Origin: Hallerella sp963652365
GTDB taxonomy: Bacteria > Fibrobacterota > Fibrobacteria > Fibrobacterales > Fibrobacteraceae
Direction: 5' to 3'
DNA length: 64,000 bases
Assembly (NCBI GenBank): GCA_963652365.1
Contig: CAVJTH010000011.1
Coordinates: 8,260-72,259 of the forward strand
Shown here in pieces: positions 25,467 through 34,459 of the stretch. The position numbers and the translations under genes were made by a program. The notes beneath the pieces were generated by a model. The model was not told the origin of the DNA. It made no database searches and was given only the letters and a program-made list of their open reading frames with translations. The stretch's first letter is position 1; each line of letters begins with the position of its first letter.

Positions 25467-25553
25467 GGTTCAAACATAGAAAATTCATCGTTTTTTCTTC
25501 TCTTCGGAGAAAAATGCGTCTAGAAAGGCGTGTCTTTTAAAAGGAAATCCAGC

Positions 25554-26945
25554 GTGGACATCTTGAAAGGAACGTTTCTCCGAGTTCCGGCGGCTAGCTT
25601 TCGAAGGCTTGGAATGGTGTCGCTTTGCATTCTGGCGCTTGCCGTTTCGAAGCTCTGCGCACAGGAAAGGGAAAGCGTCTCGGTCGAGGACGCTTTTTGG
25701 GCATACGACGACGGCGCGATAGGCTACGAGGAGCTCGAAGACATTCTCCGCGCGATAGACGCGGGGACCGCGGAAGCGTGCCTCGCATGGGAATCCTACG
25801 GCGGGGATCCTTGCAAGAGAAGCCTTGGCGAACAGATCGAAAGACTGAGGATTCGGGGAAAGTCCGTGTATTCCGTTTCGATCGATTCCGTCGGAGGCGT
25901 TCGGCGGGAACGGTTGCGGTTCGCTCTTGGCGCGCAGCGCTTCGATGGCGAAATCCGTCTTTCGTCCGAAAACCGGGAACGTCTTCGGGTGGAATCTTGG
26001 CGCATCGCTTACAGGGACCGAAAATCGCTGGGCGTCCTGGGACGCATCTTGGCGTCGGATGTCGGCTCCGCGATCCCTCTCGAAGATCCGGAGGGAACGG
26101 TCATAGTCCCCGGCGGAAAGCGACTGTCGCTCGGGAGCGCGCTATTGACGGATTCCTCGTTCGGGGGAATCTTCTCTCTCGAAGCCGGAAAATTTCGGCT
26201 TGTCGGATTTGGAATGCTTGCGCAAGACGGCTTCCGGGACGCCTTCTTGCGATTCCTGTCCGTGGAGTCGGATGTACAGATTTCCTATTCGAAGGATTTG
26301 GAAACGCCGGTGCTCCTTGTTTCGGCAAGATCCGAAAGAAGCGCTCGCTGGAGTGCCCGCTTTCGGAGCTATTTTCACGGAAATCGCCAGCTTTCCGGGA
26401 TCTTCCGCATTCCGAAATCCGTCGAAAGGAACCGGGCTGTGGGTCATGCGACGCTAACGTATCGAATTCCCGACTGGACGTTCGGGCTTGTCGGGAAGTT
26501 TTTCGTTCCCCTGGAAGCGTCGGTGGCAAGGTCCGAACTGGAAGCGTCCGCGGAAAGGCGCGGAACCCATGCGAAAATGGTCATTGGCTCTCGCTGGAAA
26601 TTTCTGGAAGATTCCCTGGCCGCGACGCATTTCTTGCGCGGCGGGATCCGTTTCCTGGAAGCGGAAAGCCTTTTTGGCGAATGGAAATGGCGGCAGGAAT
26701 TTTCCGCGAAAGAAGACCGGTACGAAATCAGGACGGGAGTCCGGTTCCTGGTCGATTCTCCGGTTTCCTTCTCGACGGCTCTTGTCTTGCGCGGCCCCCG
26801 GAAAAGTCCGCTTGTCTTCCGGGAAGTGACACAGGTGGACTTTTCGCGATTCCTTTCGGGAAAAAGTTCGGTCGAGCTCCGCGGATCGCGCATCCGGAAA
26901 CTCGGCCTGTGGCGATTCGGGCTGGAAATAGGCGGAAAATGGTGA
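25554..26945 (+). CDS. Exported protein of unknown function, probable beta-barrel
   Basis: 463 aa if it starts at GTG 25554 (GGA 8 nt upstream); GTG 25530 or ATG 25614 are alternatives. From 25554 the N-terminus has a basic n-region and hydrophobic core ending at KLCAQ, a good signal peptide. Residues about 35-90 are a helical acidic segment (DGAIGYEELEDILRAIDAGT) resembling a helical-hairpin unit. The remainder is strand-rich with Arg/Ser/Phe alternation and ends in Trp, suggesting an outer-membrane barrel. No family recognised. It is convergent with comEC. Confidence 0.65.
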   Translation: MDILKGTFLRVPAASFRRLGMVSLCILALAVSKLCAQERESVSVEDAFWAYDDGAIGYEELEDILRAIDAGTAEACLAWESYGGDPCKRSLGEQIERLRIRGKSVYSVSIDSVGGVRRERLRFALGAQRFDGEIRLSSENRERLRVESWRIAYRDRKSLGVLGRILASDVGSAIPLEDPEGTVIVPGGKRLSLGSALLTDSSFGGIFSLEAGKFRLVGFGMLAQDGFRDAFLRFLSVESDVQISYSKDLETPVLLVSARSERSARWSARFRSYFHGNRQLSGIFRIPKSVERNRAVGHATLTYRIPDWTFGLVGKFFVPLEASVARSELEASAERRGTHAKMVIGSRWKFLEDSLAATHFLRGGIRFLEAESLFGEWKWRQEFSAKEDRYEIRTGVRFLVDSPVSFSTALVLRGPRKSPLVFREVTQVDFSRFLSGKSSVELRGSRIRKLGLWRFGLEIGGKW

Positions 26946-26957
26946 CTGGCAAGAAGG

Positions 26958-29297
26958 CTAGTCGAGAGTCTTGTGCACATGGTGACCGTTCTTGTCGAAA
27001 GTGACCGTGACGGTTCCCTTTTGCGAAGTGTTCAAAAGCGGGATTCCTAGGCTGTCGAGCCTTTCGGTCACTTCTCTGTGCGGATGGCGGAACTTGTTCT
27101 TTCGACCGTTCGACGCGATGGCTATCCGGGGATCGACCGCTTCGAGAAATTCCCGGGAGCTGGATGTTTTCGAACCGTGATGTCCAAGCTTGAGAACGTC
27201 TGCCCGAAGAGGAATGTCCGTCGCGAGGATTTTCCGTTCGCCTTCTTTCGTGAGATCGCCGGTGAGAAGCATGGAGCCTCCGATGCCTTCGAGGCGGAGC
27301 GCGATGCTTTCCGAGTTGGTATCTCCGCAGCGAAAAGGCGCCGGATGCAAGACGCGCATTTCCCAGGAAGACGTCCGGTGCGGACCTTGGCGGGTCGTTT
27401 CGCGGAAGAGCATTCCGCGGCGAAGATCCTGGATAGCGACGTTCTTCTCCATCGCCGTGGAAAGGACGCTCAGCCATTCCTTCTTTTCGGTGACGCGGGC
27501 GCATTCCTGGATCCAGAGCGTTTCGACGGGAAACTCCCGGAGAAGGATTTCGGCGCCGCTGAAATGATCCAGGTCCGGGTGCGTGATGATCAGGCCCTTG
27601 AGCTTCCAGATCCCGGATTCCTGCAAGAACGGAATGATCCTGTCTCTCGCCACGTTCCTCTTTCCGGTGTTCACGCCGGCATCGACGAGAAAGGCTTCTC
27701 CGCGCGGGCTTCTGACAAGGATGCAGTCGCCCTGTCCGACATCCAGAACGGCAACTTCCCAGCGCGCGTTCCATTTCTTTTCGCATTCGTTCCATACAAG
27801 GTAACCGCCAAGGATGAGGAAGATTCCCAGCGAGACTCTTCGCGCCCAGGCGTTCTTTCGAAACGCGCTGGCGGTCAGGATTCCAAGACCGGCGAGAATC
27901 AGGATCCAGGCGGGAAAGGGGCCCACGGTGATGGAGGCTAGCGTAACCGCGGAAATCCTTTCGACGAGAAATGCGGAAATCCGGAACAGGAATCCGGCAG
28001 CCTGGCAGAATGTCGAGGCGAAAAAGGGAACGGGAAGAATCAGGGCGAAAATGCCGGCCTGCATCCCGAGGCTGACCAGGGGGACGACGCAGATGTTTCC
28101 CAGGATGGATATCGGGGAAAGCGAGTGAAACGACCAGACGAGAAAGGGGGCGGTCGAAACGGTGGCGACGAGGGTAATCCAGATGGCGCCGAAGATTCCG
28201 TCTTCCAGGAATTTCCAGAGGCGGCTTTTCTTCAGAAATTCGCTTTTCGCGGTAAACGGCGAGCGCTTTCCGAACGCGATGATCCCCGCAGTCGCCGCGG
28301 CGGAAAGCTGGAATCCGACGTTCCAGAGAATGTCCGGATCGAAGACCGTCAGAAAGAAGAGCGCGACGCCGAGCGAGTTGAGACTGTCCGCCTTGCGTTC
28401 GAAGAGAAGTCCAACCTGTACGACGGAAAACATGAACACGGCGCGATAGACGGCGGGGGAGCCTCCGGTGACAGGCGCATAGGCGAGCATGAGTACGATG
28501 GAAATCGCGGTAGCGACCGAATGCGGCATTCGGGTCGCTTTCAGGAGCAGCAGGAGAATTCCCGAAATCAGGACAATGTGAAATCCGCTGATGGCGAGGA
28601 CGTGGACGATTCCCGCACGGCGAAATCCGTTTTGCAGCGTGTCGGGAATGCTCGAACGGTCCCCGGCCAACAGGCCTATCAGGAGACCCGATTCCGCCGG
28701 GGAAAGGTATCGGGAAAAATATCCCTTCAGGAATTTTCGGACATGCGAAAAAGCCTTGTCGAAAGTCCACCGATGCGAAAGGACCTCGAACGATTCGAGC
28801 CTTCCGAATCCGACAAGGCCCTGGCTTTTCAGCCATTTCGGCGAATCGAAGCTCCCGGGAACGGTGGGCGGTTCGACGGAAAACCACTTGACCGTGTAGG
28901 CAATGGAATCTCCGGAAACCGGGTAGGGCGGCGTTTTCCTGGAAAGTCGGACTTTGCCATCGGGGCTTTTCACGATCAGGGCGATTCCTTCCGGTCTGTC
29001 GAGGACGGATTCCACGAAGCCGGAACTTTGTGCGGGTAGTTCTCCGGCGCTTTCATCGCCGTTTAGCATGCAGTCCGAAACGAAAAGGCGCAGACCGATG
29101 CCCAGGAGAAGCGCAAGCGAAACTCTGCGTGGAAACCGGGGAAGCGCTTCGAGCGTGGCAATCAGAATCGGAACGAACGCGGCGCCGTATAGCGGATATC
29201 TTGCGGAGCAGACGTAGAGGACCGTGCAGAAGAATGTGGCGAGAGCCGGACGTTCGGCAATGGGCAGAAAAAACTTCCTGAATTCGTCAAAGGACAT
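26958..29297 (-). CDS. comEC: ComEC/Rec2-family DNA-uptake channel protein
   Basis: 779 aa from the ATG at 29297 (AGGAG upstream); the longer frame to 29987 is antisense to the metalloprotease gene and is rejected. An N-terminal DUF4131-like region precedes the polytopic competence domain (GLLIGLLAGDRSSIP... HVLAISGFHIVLISGILLLLL). A C-terminal metallo-beta-lactamase domain (about 520-779) has DVGQGDCILV, THPDLDHFSG (HxDxDH) and LKLGHHGSKTSSS. ComEC moves single-stranded DNA across the inner membrane, and the metal domain probably degrades the other strand. No other competence genes are nearby. Confidence 0.94.
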   Translation of the reverse strand: MSFDEFRKFFLPIAERPALATFFCTVLYVCSARYPLYGAAFVPILIATLEALPRFPRRVSLALLLGIGLRLFVSDCMLNGDESAGELPAQSSGFVESVLDRPEGIALIVKSPDGKVRLSRKTPPYPVSGDSIAYTVKWFSVEPPTVPGSFDSPKWLKSQGLVGFGRLESFEVLSHRWTFDKAFSHVRKFLKGYFSRYLSPAESGLLIGLLAGDRSSIPDTLQNGFRRAGIVHVLAISGFHIVLISGILLLLLKATRMPHSVATAISIVLMLAYAPVTGGSPAVYRAVFMFSVVQVGLLFERKADSLNSLGVALFFLTVFDPDILWNVGFQLSAAATAGIIAFGKRSPFTAKSEFLKKSRLWKFLEDGIFGAIWITLVATVSTAPFLVWSFHSLSPISILGNICVVPLVSLGMQAGIFALILPVPFFASTFCQAAGFLFRISAFLVERISAVTLASITVGPFPAWILILAGLGILTASAFRKNAWARRVSLGIFLILGGYLVWNECEKKWNARWEVAVLDVGQGDCILVRSPRGEAFLVDAGVNTGKRNVARDRIIPFLQESGIWKLKGLIITHPDLDHFSGAEILLREFPVETLWIQECARVTEKKEWLSVLSTAMEKNVAIQDLRRGMLFRETTRQGPHRTSSWEMRVLHPAPFRCGDTNSESIALRLEGIGGSMLLTGDLTKEGERKILATDIPLRADVLKLGHHGSKTSSSREFLEAVDPRIAIASNGRKNKFRHPHREVTERLDSLGIPLLNTSQKGTVTVTFDKNGHHVHKTLD

Positions 29298-29348
29298 TTC
29301 GTTCTCCTGTAAATTGATTAAATTGATTCCGATAGGGATAACGCTCCG

Positions 29349-30629
29349 ATGTTTCAAAAAAGGAAACTTTCCGTCTTTTTTACCTGTTCCTGCCTTGTCG
29401 CCCTGTTCGCGCTGGGTGGTTGCGGGGATTTTTCCGCATCCTCTTCGTGGGAAGACTTTTCGCTTTTGCCGAAGGACGTTTCCTTTGTCCTTTACGCAAA
29501 CGACATGGCGAAGAACGATTCGGTGGCGGCACACTTGAACACGGGAGTCCTGATGCCCGTGCAGCCTGGAGCGTCCTATACGCTTTCCTTCGATGCCGAT
29601 TCGTCCCGAACGCCTCCGCGCTTGCAGATCTTTCGACTTGTCGTGCGCTCGGATACTCTCTACATCGGAAGCGGAATTCGCGACATCCAGGCTGTCGATT
29701 CGCTCGGACGCTGGATATACCGCTTCGAATGTCACGAAAGCGAGCAGACTTACTGGGCGCCCGTCCTTGTCGAAGGGAACGCCTACTATTCCGGCGAAGT
29801 GAAAAATCTGGTATTGGACGGTTCGGGGAGCGGCAGCCTGCATTTTAGCCTGAACCTTGTCCTCGCCGGTTCTTACGGAGGCACGTCGGATTCCGTTTCC
29901 CTGGATTCTCTTTCGAAGCTTTTTCTCCGCCGCTTTCGCGAAGCGTTTGCCGATGGAGGCATCTCGGTCGATACGCTCTATCTTCACCGGGCTTCCGAGC
30001 GTACCGATCTTTCAATTCGCTATCCCGACGATGTCCCATGGCTTGCCGGAAGGACTTCACCGGACTACTTCCTTTCGGAGCTTGGCGGCTGGCCGAATTC
30101 CGAAGAAGAACCGGACGTCTATCAGGCACTCGATCTGGTTCTCGTGCATCGCATCGAAATGCCCGGTGTCCTGGGATATTCCGTCCTGTTCGGGGGGAAT
30201 CTGGGTGCGGGTCTCGGGAGTACGGTCGTCGTCGGGACGCATTACTACGTGAACGCCTTTACCGAGCATTCGCAGACTTCGCGAGAAATCGTCGAAACCG
30301 CCATCCATGAAACGGCGCATTTTTTTGGACTGCGCCATACGACATCGACGACTTCCGACGTGGAAAATTCCGGCGACGCGTCCAATGTGGAAGACGGCAT
30401 TCCGGACACGCCTTATTGCGGATCGATCATTCGCGCAAAGGTCCTGCCGCGTCTTCTCCCCGTTCCCCTGGAAACGCAGTCTCGCCAGGTCCTTTTCAAA
30501 TCGACGGTTGCGCGGTGTCCCGATGCCGACAATCCGATGTTTCCGACGGTCGAAACGCTTGAAACGGAACCCTTTACGGAAGGGCAGTTTACGCTTCTTC
30601 GGAAAAACCTCCAGCTCTATCCACACTAG
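29349..30629 (+). CDS. Lipoprotein zinc metalloprotease (metzincin, M43-like)
   Basis: 426 aa. Lipobox LGGC (Cys25). Residues about 35-190 form a strand-rich N-terminal domain. The protease part holds HETAHFFGLRH (HExxHxxGxxH zinc site, about 318-328), then VEDGIPDTPYC and a downstream NPMFP that could be the Met-turn; DTPxC after the zinc site is a pappalysin (M43) feature. Cys residues around 357 and 398 may pair. Expected on the outer membrane surface or periplasmic face. Divergent from comEC with 51 bp between starts; DUF4416 follows by 4 nt. Confidence 0.75.
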   Translation: MFQKRKLSVFFTCSCLVALFALGGCGDFSASSSWEDFSLLPKDVSFVLYANDMAKNDSVAAHLNTGVLMPVQPGASYTLSFDADSSRTPPRLQIFRLVVRSDTLYIGSGIRDIQAVDSLGRWIYRFECHESEQTYWAPVLVEGNAYYSGEVKNLVLDGSGSGSLHFSLNLVLAGSYGGTSDSVSLDSLSKLFLRRFREAFADGGISVDTLYLHRASERTDLSIRYPDDVPWLAGRTSPDYFLSELGGWPNSEEEPDVYQALDLVLVHRIEMPGVLGYSVLFGGNLGAGLGSTVVVGTHYYVNAFTEHSQTSREIVETAIHETAHFFGLRHTTSTTSDVENSGDASNVEDGIPDTPYCGSIIRAKVLPRLLPVPLETQSRQVLFKSTVARCPDADNPMFPTVETLETEPFTEGQFTLLRKNLQLYPH

Positions 30630-30633
30630 TCCT

Positions 30634-31173
30634 ATGGCAAATCCTTTACAGTTTTCGGAAAATGCGGCACTCCTGGCGTTTGTTCTCCAGCAGGGTCCGG
30701 AATGGAATCTCGAAATTCTCGAAGCCCTTCGCAAGACATGGGGCGAAATTCGCCATCTGGGAAGACTTTTCCCTTTCGACAGAACGGAATACTATGCGGC
30801 TGAAATGGGCACGGGACTTTTTCGGGGGGCTCTTTCGTTCGAAAGAACAGTCGCACCGCAGGAAATCGGCGCGGAAAAGGAACGCTCGAACGCGCTCGAA
30901 CGCGAACTTTCTCTCCAGTCGAACGGTCGCCAGGTCAATATCGACATCGGTTACATGGATCTAGACAAGATAGTCCTGCCTTCCTACAAGCGCGGACCGT
31001 TCAAGCTTTATGCGGGAGGGGGCCTGTGGCTCGACATGATCCTGCACTATGCGAAAGGGCGCTTTGTGCCGACGGCGTGGGCGTTTGACGATTTCAAGCG
31101 GAATCCTTACGGGCACGACTTGCTGCTTATCCGCGAAAAGTACAAGAAGTCGATGCGCGCGGTCAGAGCCTAG
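30634..31173 (+). CDS. DUF4416 family protein
   Basis: 179 aa cytosolic protein. FDRTEYYAAEMG, FRGALSFERTVAPQEI, GRQVNIDIGYMDLDKIVLPSYK and YAGGGLWLDMILHYAKGRF match the conserved segments I know for DUF4416 (PF14385), a family of unknown function. ATG at 30634 follows the metalloprotease stop by 4 nt, so co-transcription is likely. The stop codon is directly followed by a composite repeat element. Confidence 0.8.
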   Translation: MANPLQFSENAALLAFVLQQGPEWNLEILEALRKTWGEIRHLGRLFPFDRTEYYAAEMGTGLFRGALSFERTVAPQEIGAEKERSNALERELSLQSNGRQVNIDIGYMDLDKIVLPSYKRGPFKLYAGGGLWLDMILHYAKGRFVPTAWAFDDFKRNPYGHDLLLIREKYKKSMRAVRA

Positions 31174-31582
31174 TCGAGAGTGGAGTTCCGCGGACGTCTA
31201 GGCTTTAACGCAGAGCTTAGAACTTAGATCTTGGAGCTGAGTTGAGAGGAAACAGAAATCAGGAATCAGGAAACAGTCGAGTGTGAAGTGTTGAGAGTGG
31301 AGTGTGGAGTTTCGCAAGCATTTAGGTTCTAGCGTGAAAAGTTCGCTGGGATTTCTAAGCTCTAAGTTCTCCTAACTAAGCTCTGAACAAGCCCCACGCC
31401 GGGAAGGCGCACACTCCGCCGCCAGGCGAAAACGGTTCGCTTGGCGACAAAAGCCTTTTGGCAGAAAAAAACGGTTCGTTCCACAAAGCTAAGCACTAAT
31501 CACTATCCGCTAATCACTGAACGGCTCGCTTTGCGTCTCCAAGCTCTCCCGACTAAGTTCTGACCAGGCTCTGAACAAGCTT
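31174..31582. repeat. Composite intergenic repeat, copy A
   Basis: About 410 bp between DUF4416 and the rplU leader without a gene. It is built of short recurring words such as CTAAGCTCTAAGTTCT, CTAATCACT and GAGTGGAGTGTGGAG. It is an inverted copy of the element at 54290-54710: the 33 bp at 31363-31395 match the reverse complement of 54418-54450 exactly, as do the 20 bp at 31335-31354 with 54459-54478. Further stretches, including the GGAGTTCCGCGGACGTCTAGGCTTTA segment near 31182, match with few changes. No transposase or coding frame is present. Confidence 0.85.
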
Positions 31583-31672
31583 CAAGACCTTTTACCCCGG
31601 AAAATTCGCGAAGATTTCACGTTCGGATATCCAAAATGAAAAAAATTCCCTCCAAAAATCCGCAATCTTTTC

Positions 31673-31678
31673 TATATT
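31673..31678 (+). promoter_or_regulatory. Possible -10 element of rplU-rpmA
   Basis: TATATT 35 bp before the rplU ATG, identical to the -10 of the tRNA-Leu promoter. No convincing -35 hexamer is seen 17 bp upstream. Confidence 0.4.
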
Positions 31679-31713
31679 TGGAAACCCACAGCAAACCTAA
31701 AAAAAGGAATATT

Positions 31714-32202
31714 ATGTATTCTATTGTTGAAACAGGTGGTTTCCAGTACAAAGTCGAAGTCGGCAAGACCTACAAGGTTCCGAGCGTCGATGCTGCTGTC
31801 GGATCTTCTCTGGAGCTCAAGTCCGTCCTTCTTTTCTCCAACGGAAAGGAAGTCAAGGTCGGCACCCCTGTCCTGAACGATGCTTCTGTCAAGGTCGAAG
31901 TTCTCGCCCACGACAAGGAAGACACGATTATCGTCTTCAAGAAGAAGCGTCGCACCCGTTACGTCCGTCGTAACGGCCATCGTCAGGGCTATACGGAAGT
32001 GCTCGTCACGGAACTCCATTCCGGTGCAGAATCCGAAGTCGTCGATCCGAAGATTGTCGAACGCAACCGCGCCCGCATCAAGGCCCTTGCCGCCCAGAAG
32101 GTCCAGAACGTTCCTCTGACCCGCAAGGAAAAGATTGCCCAAGGTCTTCCGAAGCCTGCCAAGGTCAAGAAGAATTCCATCCGCAAGTCGAAGGAGGCTT
32201 AA
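31714..32202 (+). CDS. rplU: 50S ribosomal protein L21 with C-terminal extension
   Basis: 162 aa from the ATG at 31714 (AAAAAGGAA upstream); E. coli L21 is about 103 aa. The core (1-103) has YSIVETGGFQYKVEVGK, VLLFSNGKEVKVGTP and KKKRRTRYVRRNGHRQGYTEV, standard L21. Residues about 104-162 are a Lys/Arg-rich tail not found in the E. coli protein. The usual rplU-rpmA pairing is kept, with rpmA 3 nt downstream. Confidence 0.97.
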   Translation: MYSIVETGGFQYKVEVGKTYKVPSVDAAVGSSLELKSVLLFSNGKEVKVGTPVLNDASVKVEVLAHDKEDTIIVFKKKRRTRYVRRNGHRQGYTEVLVTELHSGAESEVVDPKIVERNRARIKALAAQKVQNVPLTRKEKIAQGLPKPAKVKKNSIRKSKEA

Positions 32203-32205
32203 ACA

Positions 32206-32460
32206 ATGGCTCACAAGAAAGGTCAAGGCTCCGTTCGTAACGGACGCGATTCCAATCCGAAATATCTCGGCGTCAAGAAGTATGGCGGCGAAACCATCAA
32301 GGCCGGTGGCATCATCGTCCGCCAGCGCGGTTCCCACTTCCATCCTGGCGCAAACGTCGGCATGGGAAAGGATTTTACCCTGTTCGCCCTCGTTGACGGC
32401 AAGGTGAAGTTCGAGCAGAACGCCGGTGCGCAGAAGGTTTCGGTCTATCCGGAATCGTAG
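32206..32460 (+). CDS. rpmA: 50S ribosomal protein L27
   Basis: 84 aa. MAHKKGQGSVRNGRDSNPKYLGVKKYGG, IIVRQRGSHFHPGANVGMGKDFTLFAL: standard L27, whose N-terminus reaches the peptidyl-transferase centre. It begins directly with the mature AHKKG sequence, so no protease-cleaved N-terminal extension as in Firmicutes. Ribosome site AAGGAGG lies in the end of rplU. Confidence 0.98.
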   Translation: MAHKKGQGSVRNGRDSNPKYLGVKKYGGETIKAGGIIVRQRGSHFHPGANVGMGKDFTLFALVDGKVKFEQNAGAQKVSVYPES

Positions 32461-32482
32461 GCGGCTTTCACCGCAAGGTTTT

Positions 32483-32517
32483 AACAGTCGGAGCTTTCCG
32501 GCTGTTATTTTTTTTTT
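32483..32517 (+). terminator. Terminator of rplU-rpmA
   Basis: Stem AACAGTCGG / CCGGCTGTT (9 bp with one G-T pair), 6-nt loop, followed by A and a run of ten T residues. Confidence 0.9.
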
Positions 32518-32612
32518 GCCCGTTTCGAGATCCGAGAGGTCGTGAAGAAACCGAAAATGGACGGAAGTTTCGGGAACGAATCGTCAGGTCAAGGAAAATC
32601 CACAATCGAAAG

Positions 32613-32631
32613 GCCGAGAAAAACTCTCGGC
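32613..32631 (-). terminator. Possible terminator of the kinase/sigma54 operon
   Basis: GCCGAGA/TCTCGGC 7-bp stem with a 5-nt loop, 34 nt beyond the stop of the sigma54 activator. On the minus strand it is followed by the weak tract CTTTCGATT. Confidence 0.45.
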
Positions 32632-32665
32632 TCTGCTTGTATCCTCCGGTGGCGGTTCGCGCCCG

Positions 32666-34069
32666 CTAGATTTCGATCTTGTGGTCCTTGAGCTTTCGCC
32701 AGAGCGTCGCCCGGCTGATTCCGAGGCGTTCCGCGACTTCGGTCTTGTTGCCCTTGCAAACGTCCAGTGCGCGCAGAATGTGCCGCTTTTCCATTTCGTC
32801 GAGCGGGAGAATGTCGTCGGGAGAACCGCACGCGAGTTTCGGGGGCGTGCCGCTTTCGGATGCGGGGAGGCTTTCTGAAGTCCTTCCCGGCGCGGGCAAG
32901 AGCTCCTTGGAGAGAACTGCGTCGTTCAGCTCGTCGGGCAGGTCTTCGAGGCGGATCGTCCCGTTTTCGGAAAGCACGACCGCATGCTCGATGATGTTTT
33001 CGAGTTCGCGGACGTTTCCCGGGTAGCTGTAGGTGGCGAGTGCCATCTGAGCCGCCGGTTCAATTTTCTGGATGACCTTGTGCTCTTCCTTTTCGAACTT
33101 CAGCACAAAGTACTTGACCAGGTTTGGAATGGTCGAGCGGCGTTCTCGGAGCGGGGGAACGTCGATGTGGAACGTGTTCAACCGGTAGTAGAGGTCTTCC
33201 CGGAATGTCTTCTTCGACATTTCGAGCGCGAGATCCGCGTTGGTCGCCGCGATGATGCGGACATCGAGATAGCGGGTTTCCGTTTCGCCGACCCGCCGCG
33301 TCTCGTGGCTCTGCAGAAAGCGCAAGAGCTTGACCTGCGTCGCCTGGGAAAGTTCGCCGATTTCGTCAAGAAAGAGCGTGCCGCCGTTCGCCTCTTCGAA
33401 GAGACCTTTCCTGTCGGACGTCGAACCGGTAAAGGCTCCCTTCTTGCTGCCGAACAGTTCGCTTTCGACCAGGTTCTCCGGAATCGCGCTGCAGTTCACG
33501 GCGACAAAGGGCTCGCTTGCGCGCTTCGAGAGTCGGTGCACGATTCGCGCGAGAAACTCCTTGCCCGAACCGGACTCTCCCGTAATCAGCACGGAGCTGG
33601 TGGTGGGGGCGACCTTGTAGAGAAGGCGCAGAATCTTTTGCATCCCGGGCGTGTCACCGAGCAGGTTCTCGAGCAGATGGTCCTGGAGCTCGCGGTAGCT
33701 GTTGGACGTTTCGAGCCCCTGCAGGTGCTTTTTCGCGACGTCTTCGAGCGTGCGGACGGCGACCGGCTTCACGAGATAGGATTCCGCGCCGTGGGAAAGC
33801 GCGCTTTCCGCATCCTTGGACGACTCCGGCGTGCACAGCAGGACAATCGCCGCTTCCGGGTTGTGCGACTTTAGAAAGCTGATGACATCCACGTCCCGGT
33901 GCAGGAGAAGCGAAATGTCGAGAAAGGCGAAATCGATGGGGTTCTTCTCGATTGCGCCGAAAAGGGTCGTGGAGTCGGATACCGTATAGAGCTTGGCGTC
34001 GGAAAGGGACCAGGATCTTGCGACCTGATCGACCATCTTCCTGTCCGCATCTGCCAACAGGACGTTCAT
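32666..34069 (-). CDS. NtrC-family sigma-54-dependent response regulator
   Basis: 467 aa. The receiver domain (about 1-115) is complete: acidic pair in LLADADR, acceptor Asp in FLDISL, Lys in YLVKPV. The AAA+ domain (about 140-370) has Walker A GESGSGKE, Walker B LFLDEIGE, and the sigma54-contact loop is GAFTGS, not GAFTGA. A low-complexity Pro/Ser linker (about 385-420) precedes a Fis-type helix-turn-helix (KGNKTEVAERLGISRATLWRKLKDH). It lies 9 nt downstream of a single-domain receiver and a histidine kinase gene, so the three form a signalling operon. Target genes are not evident from the sequence. Confidence 0.94.
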   Translation of the reverse strand: MNVLLADADRKMVDQVARSWSLSDAKLYTVSDSTTLFGAIEKNPIDFAFLDISLLLHRDVDVISFLKSHNPEAAIVLLCTPESSKDAESALSHGAESYLVKPVAVRTLEDVAKKHLQGLETSNSYRELQDHLLENLLGDTPGMQKILRLLYKVAPTTSSVLITGESGSGKEFLARIVHRLSKRASEPFVAVNCSAIPENLVESELFGSKKGAFTGSTSDRKGLFEEANGGTLFLDEIGELSQATQVKLLRFLQSHETRRVGETETRYLDVRIIAATNADLALEMSKKTFREDLYYRLNTFHIDVPPLRERRSTIPNLVKYFVLKFEKEEHKVIQKIEPAAQMALATYSYPGNVRELENIIEHAVVLSENGTIRLEDLPDELNDAVLSKELLPAPGRTSESLPASESGTPPKLACGSPDDILPLDEMEKRHILRALDVCKGNKTEVAERLGISRATLWRKLKDHKIEI

Positions 34070-34078
34070 CGTTTCGGT

Positions 34079-34459
34079 CTAGCCGTTTCCGTGCGCCGCG
34101 ACGATCTCGTTGACCTTTGCGACCAGGTCCTTGTAGTTGGGCGGCTTCGAGAAGACGGACGAGACGCCGAAATGGTTCGCGATGTTCAGGTAGTCTTCCG
34201 ACGAGGTGCGTCCACCGCCGCTGATGGCGATGATGCGGTCGAGCTGGTTCTTGTTGCGGTAGTCGAGAATGACTTCGAAGCCGTCCTGCTCCGGCATGAT
34301 GATGTCCGTGATGACGACGTCGTAGTCGTTCTTGTCGTAGAGTTCCTTCGCTTTCTTGCCGTTTTCGGCGGTGTCCACTTCGTAGCCGGACAGGTCGAGC
34401 ATGTCCTTGAGAACGGAACGGATGTCTTCTTCGTCGTCGATGATGAGTACTTTAGGCAT
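34079..34459 (-). CDS. Single-domain response regulator (CheY-like)
   Basis: 126 aa with only a receiver domain. VLIIDDEEDIRSVL (acidic pocket), ITDIIMPEQDG (acceptor Asp, about 52), SGGGRT (switch Ser) and FSKPPNYKDL (Lys). Its start overlaps the kinase gene by 8 nt. A lone receiver between a kinase and a transcriptional regulator may be a phosphate sink or an intermediate in a relay; this is inference. Confidence 0.93.
   Translation of the reverse strand: MPKVLIIDDEEDIRSVLKDMLDLSGYEVDTAENGKKAKELYDKNDYDVVITDIIMPEQDGFEVILDYRNKNQLDRIIAISGGGRTSSEDYLNIANHFGVSSVFSKPPNYKDLVAKVNEIVAAHGNG

Noticed and set aside
29298..29987. N-terminal extension of ComEC by 230 codons
   Set aside because: Overlaps the metalloprotease gene in antisense; a good ribosome site and normal ComEC N-terminus occur at 29297.
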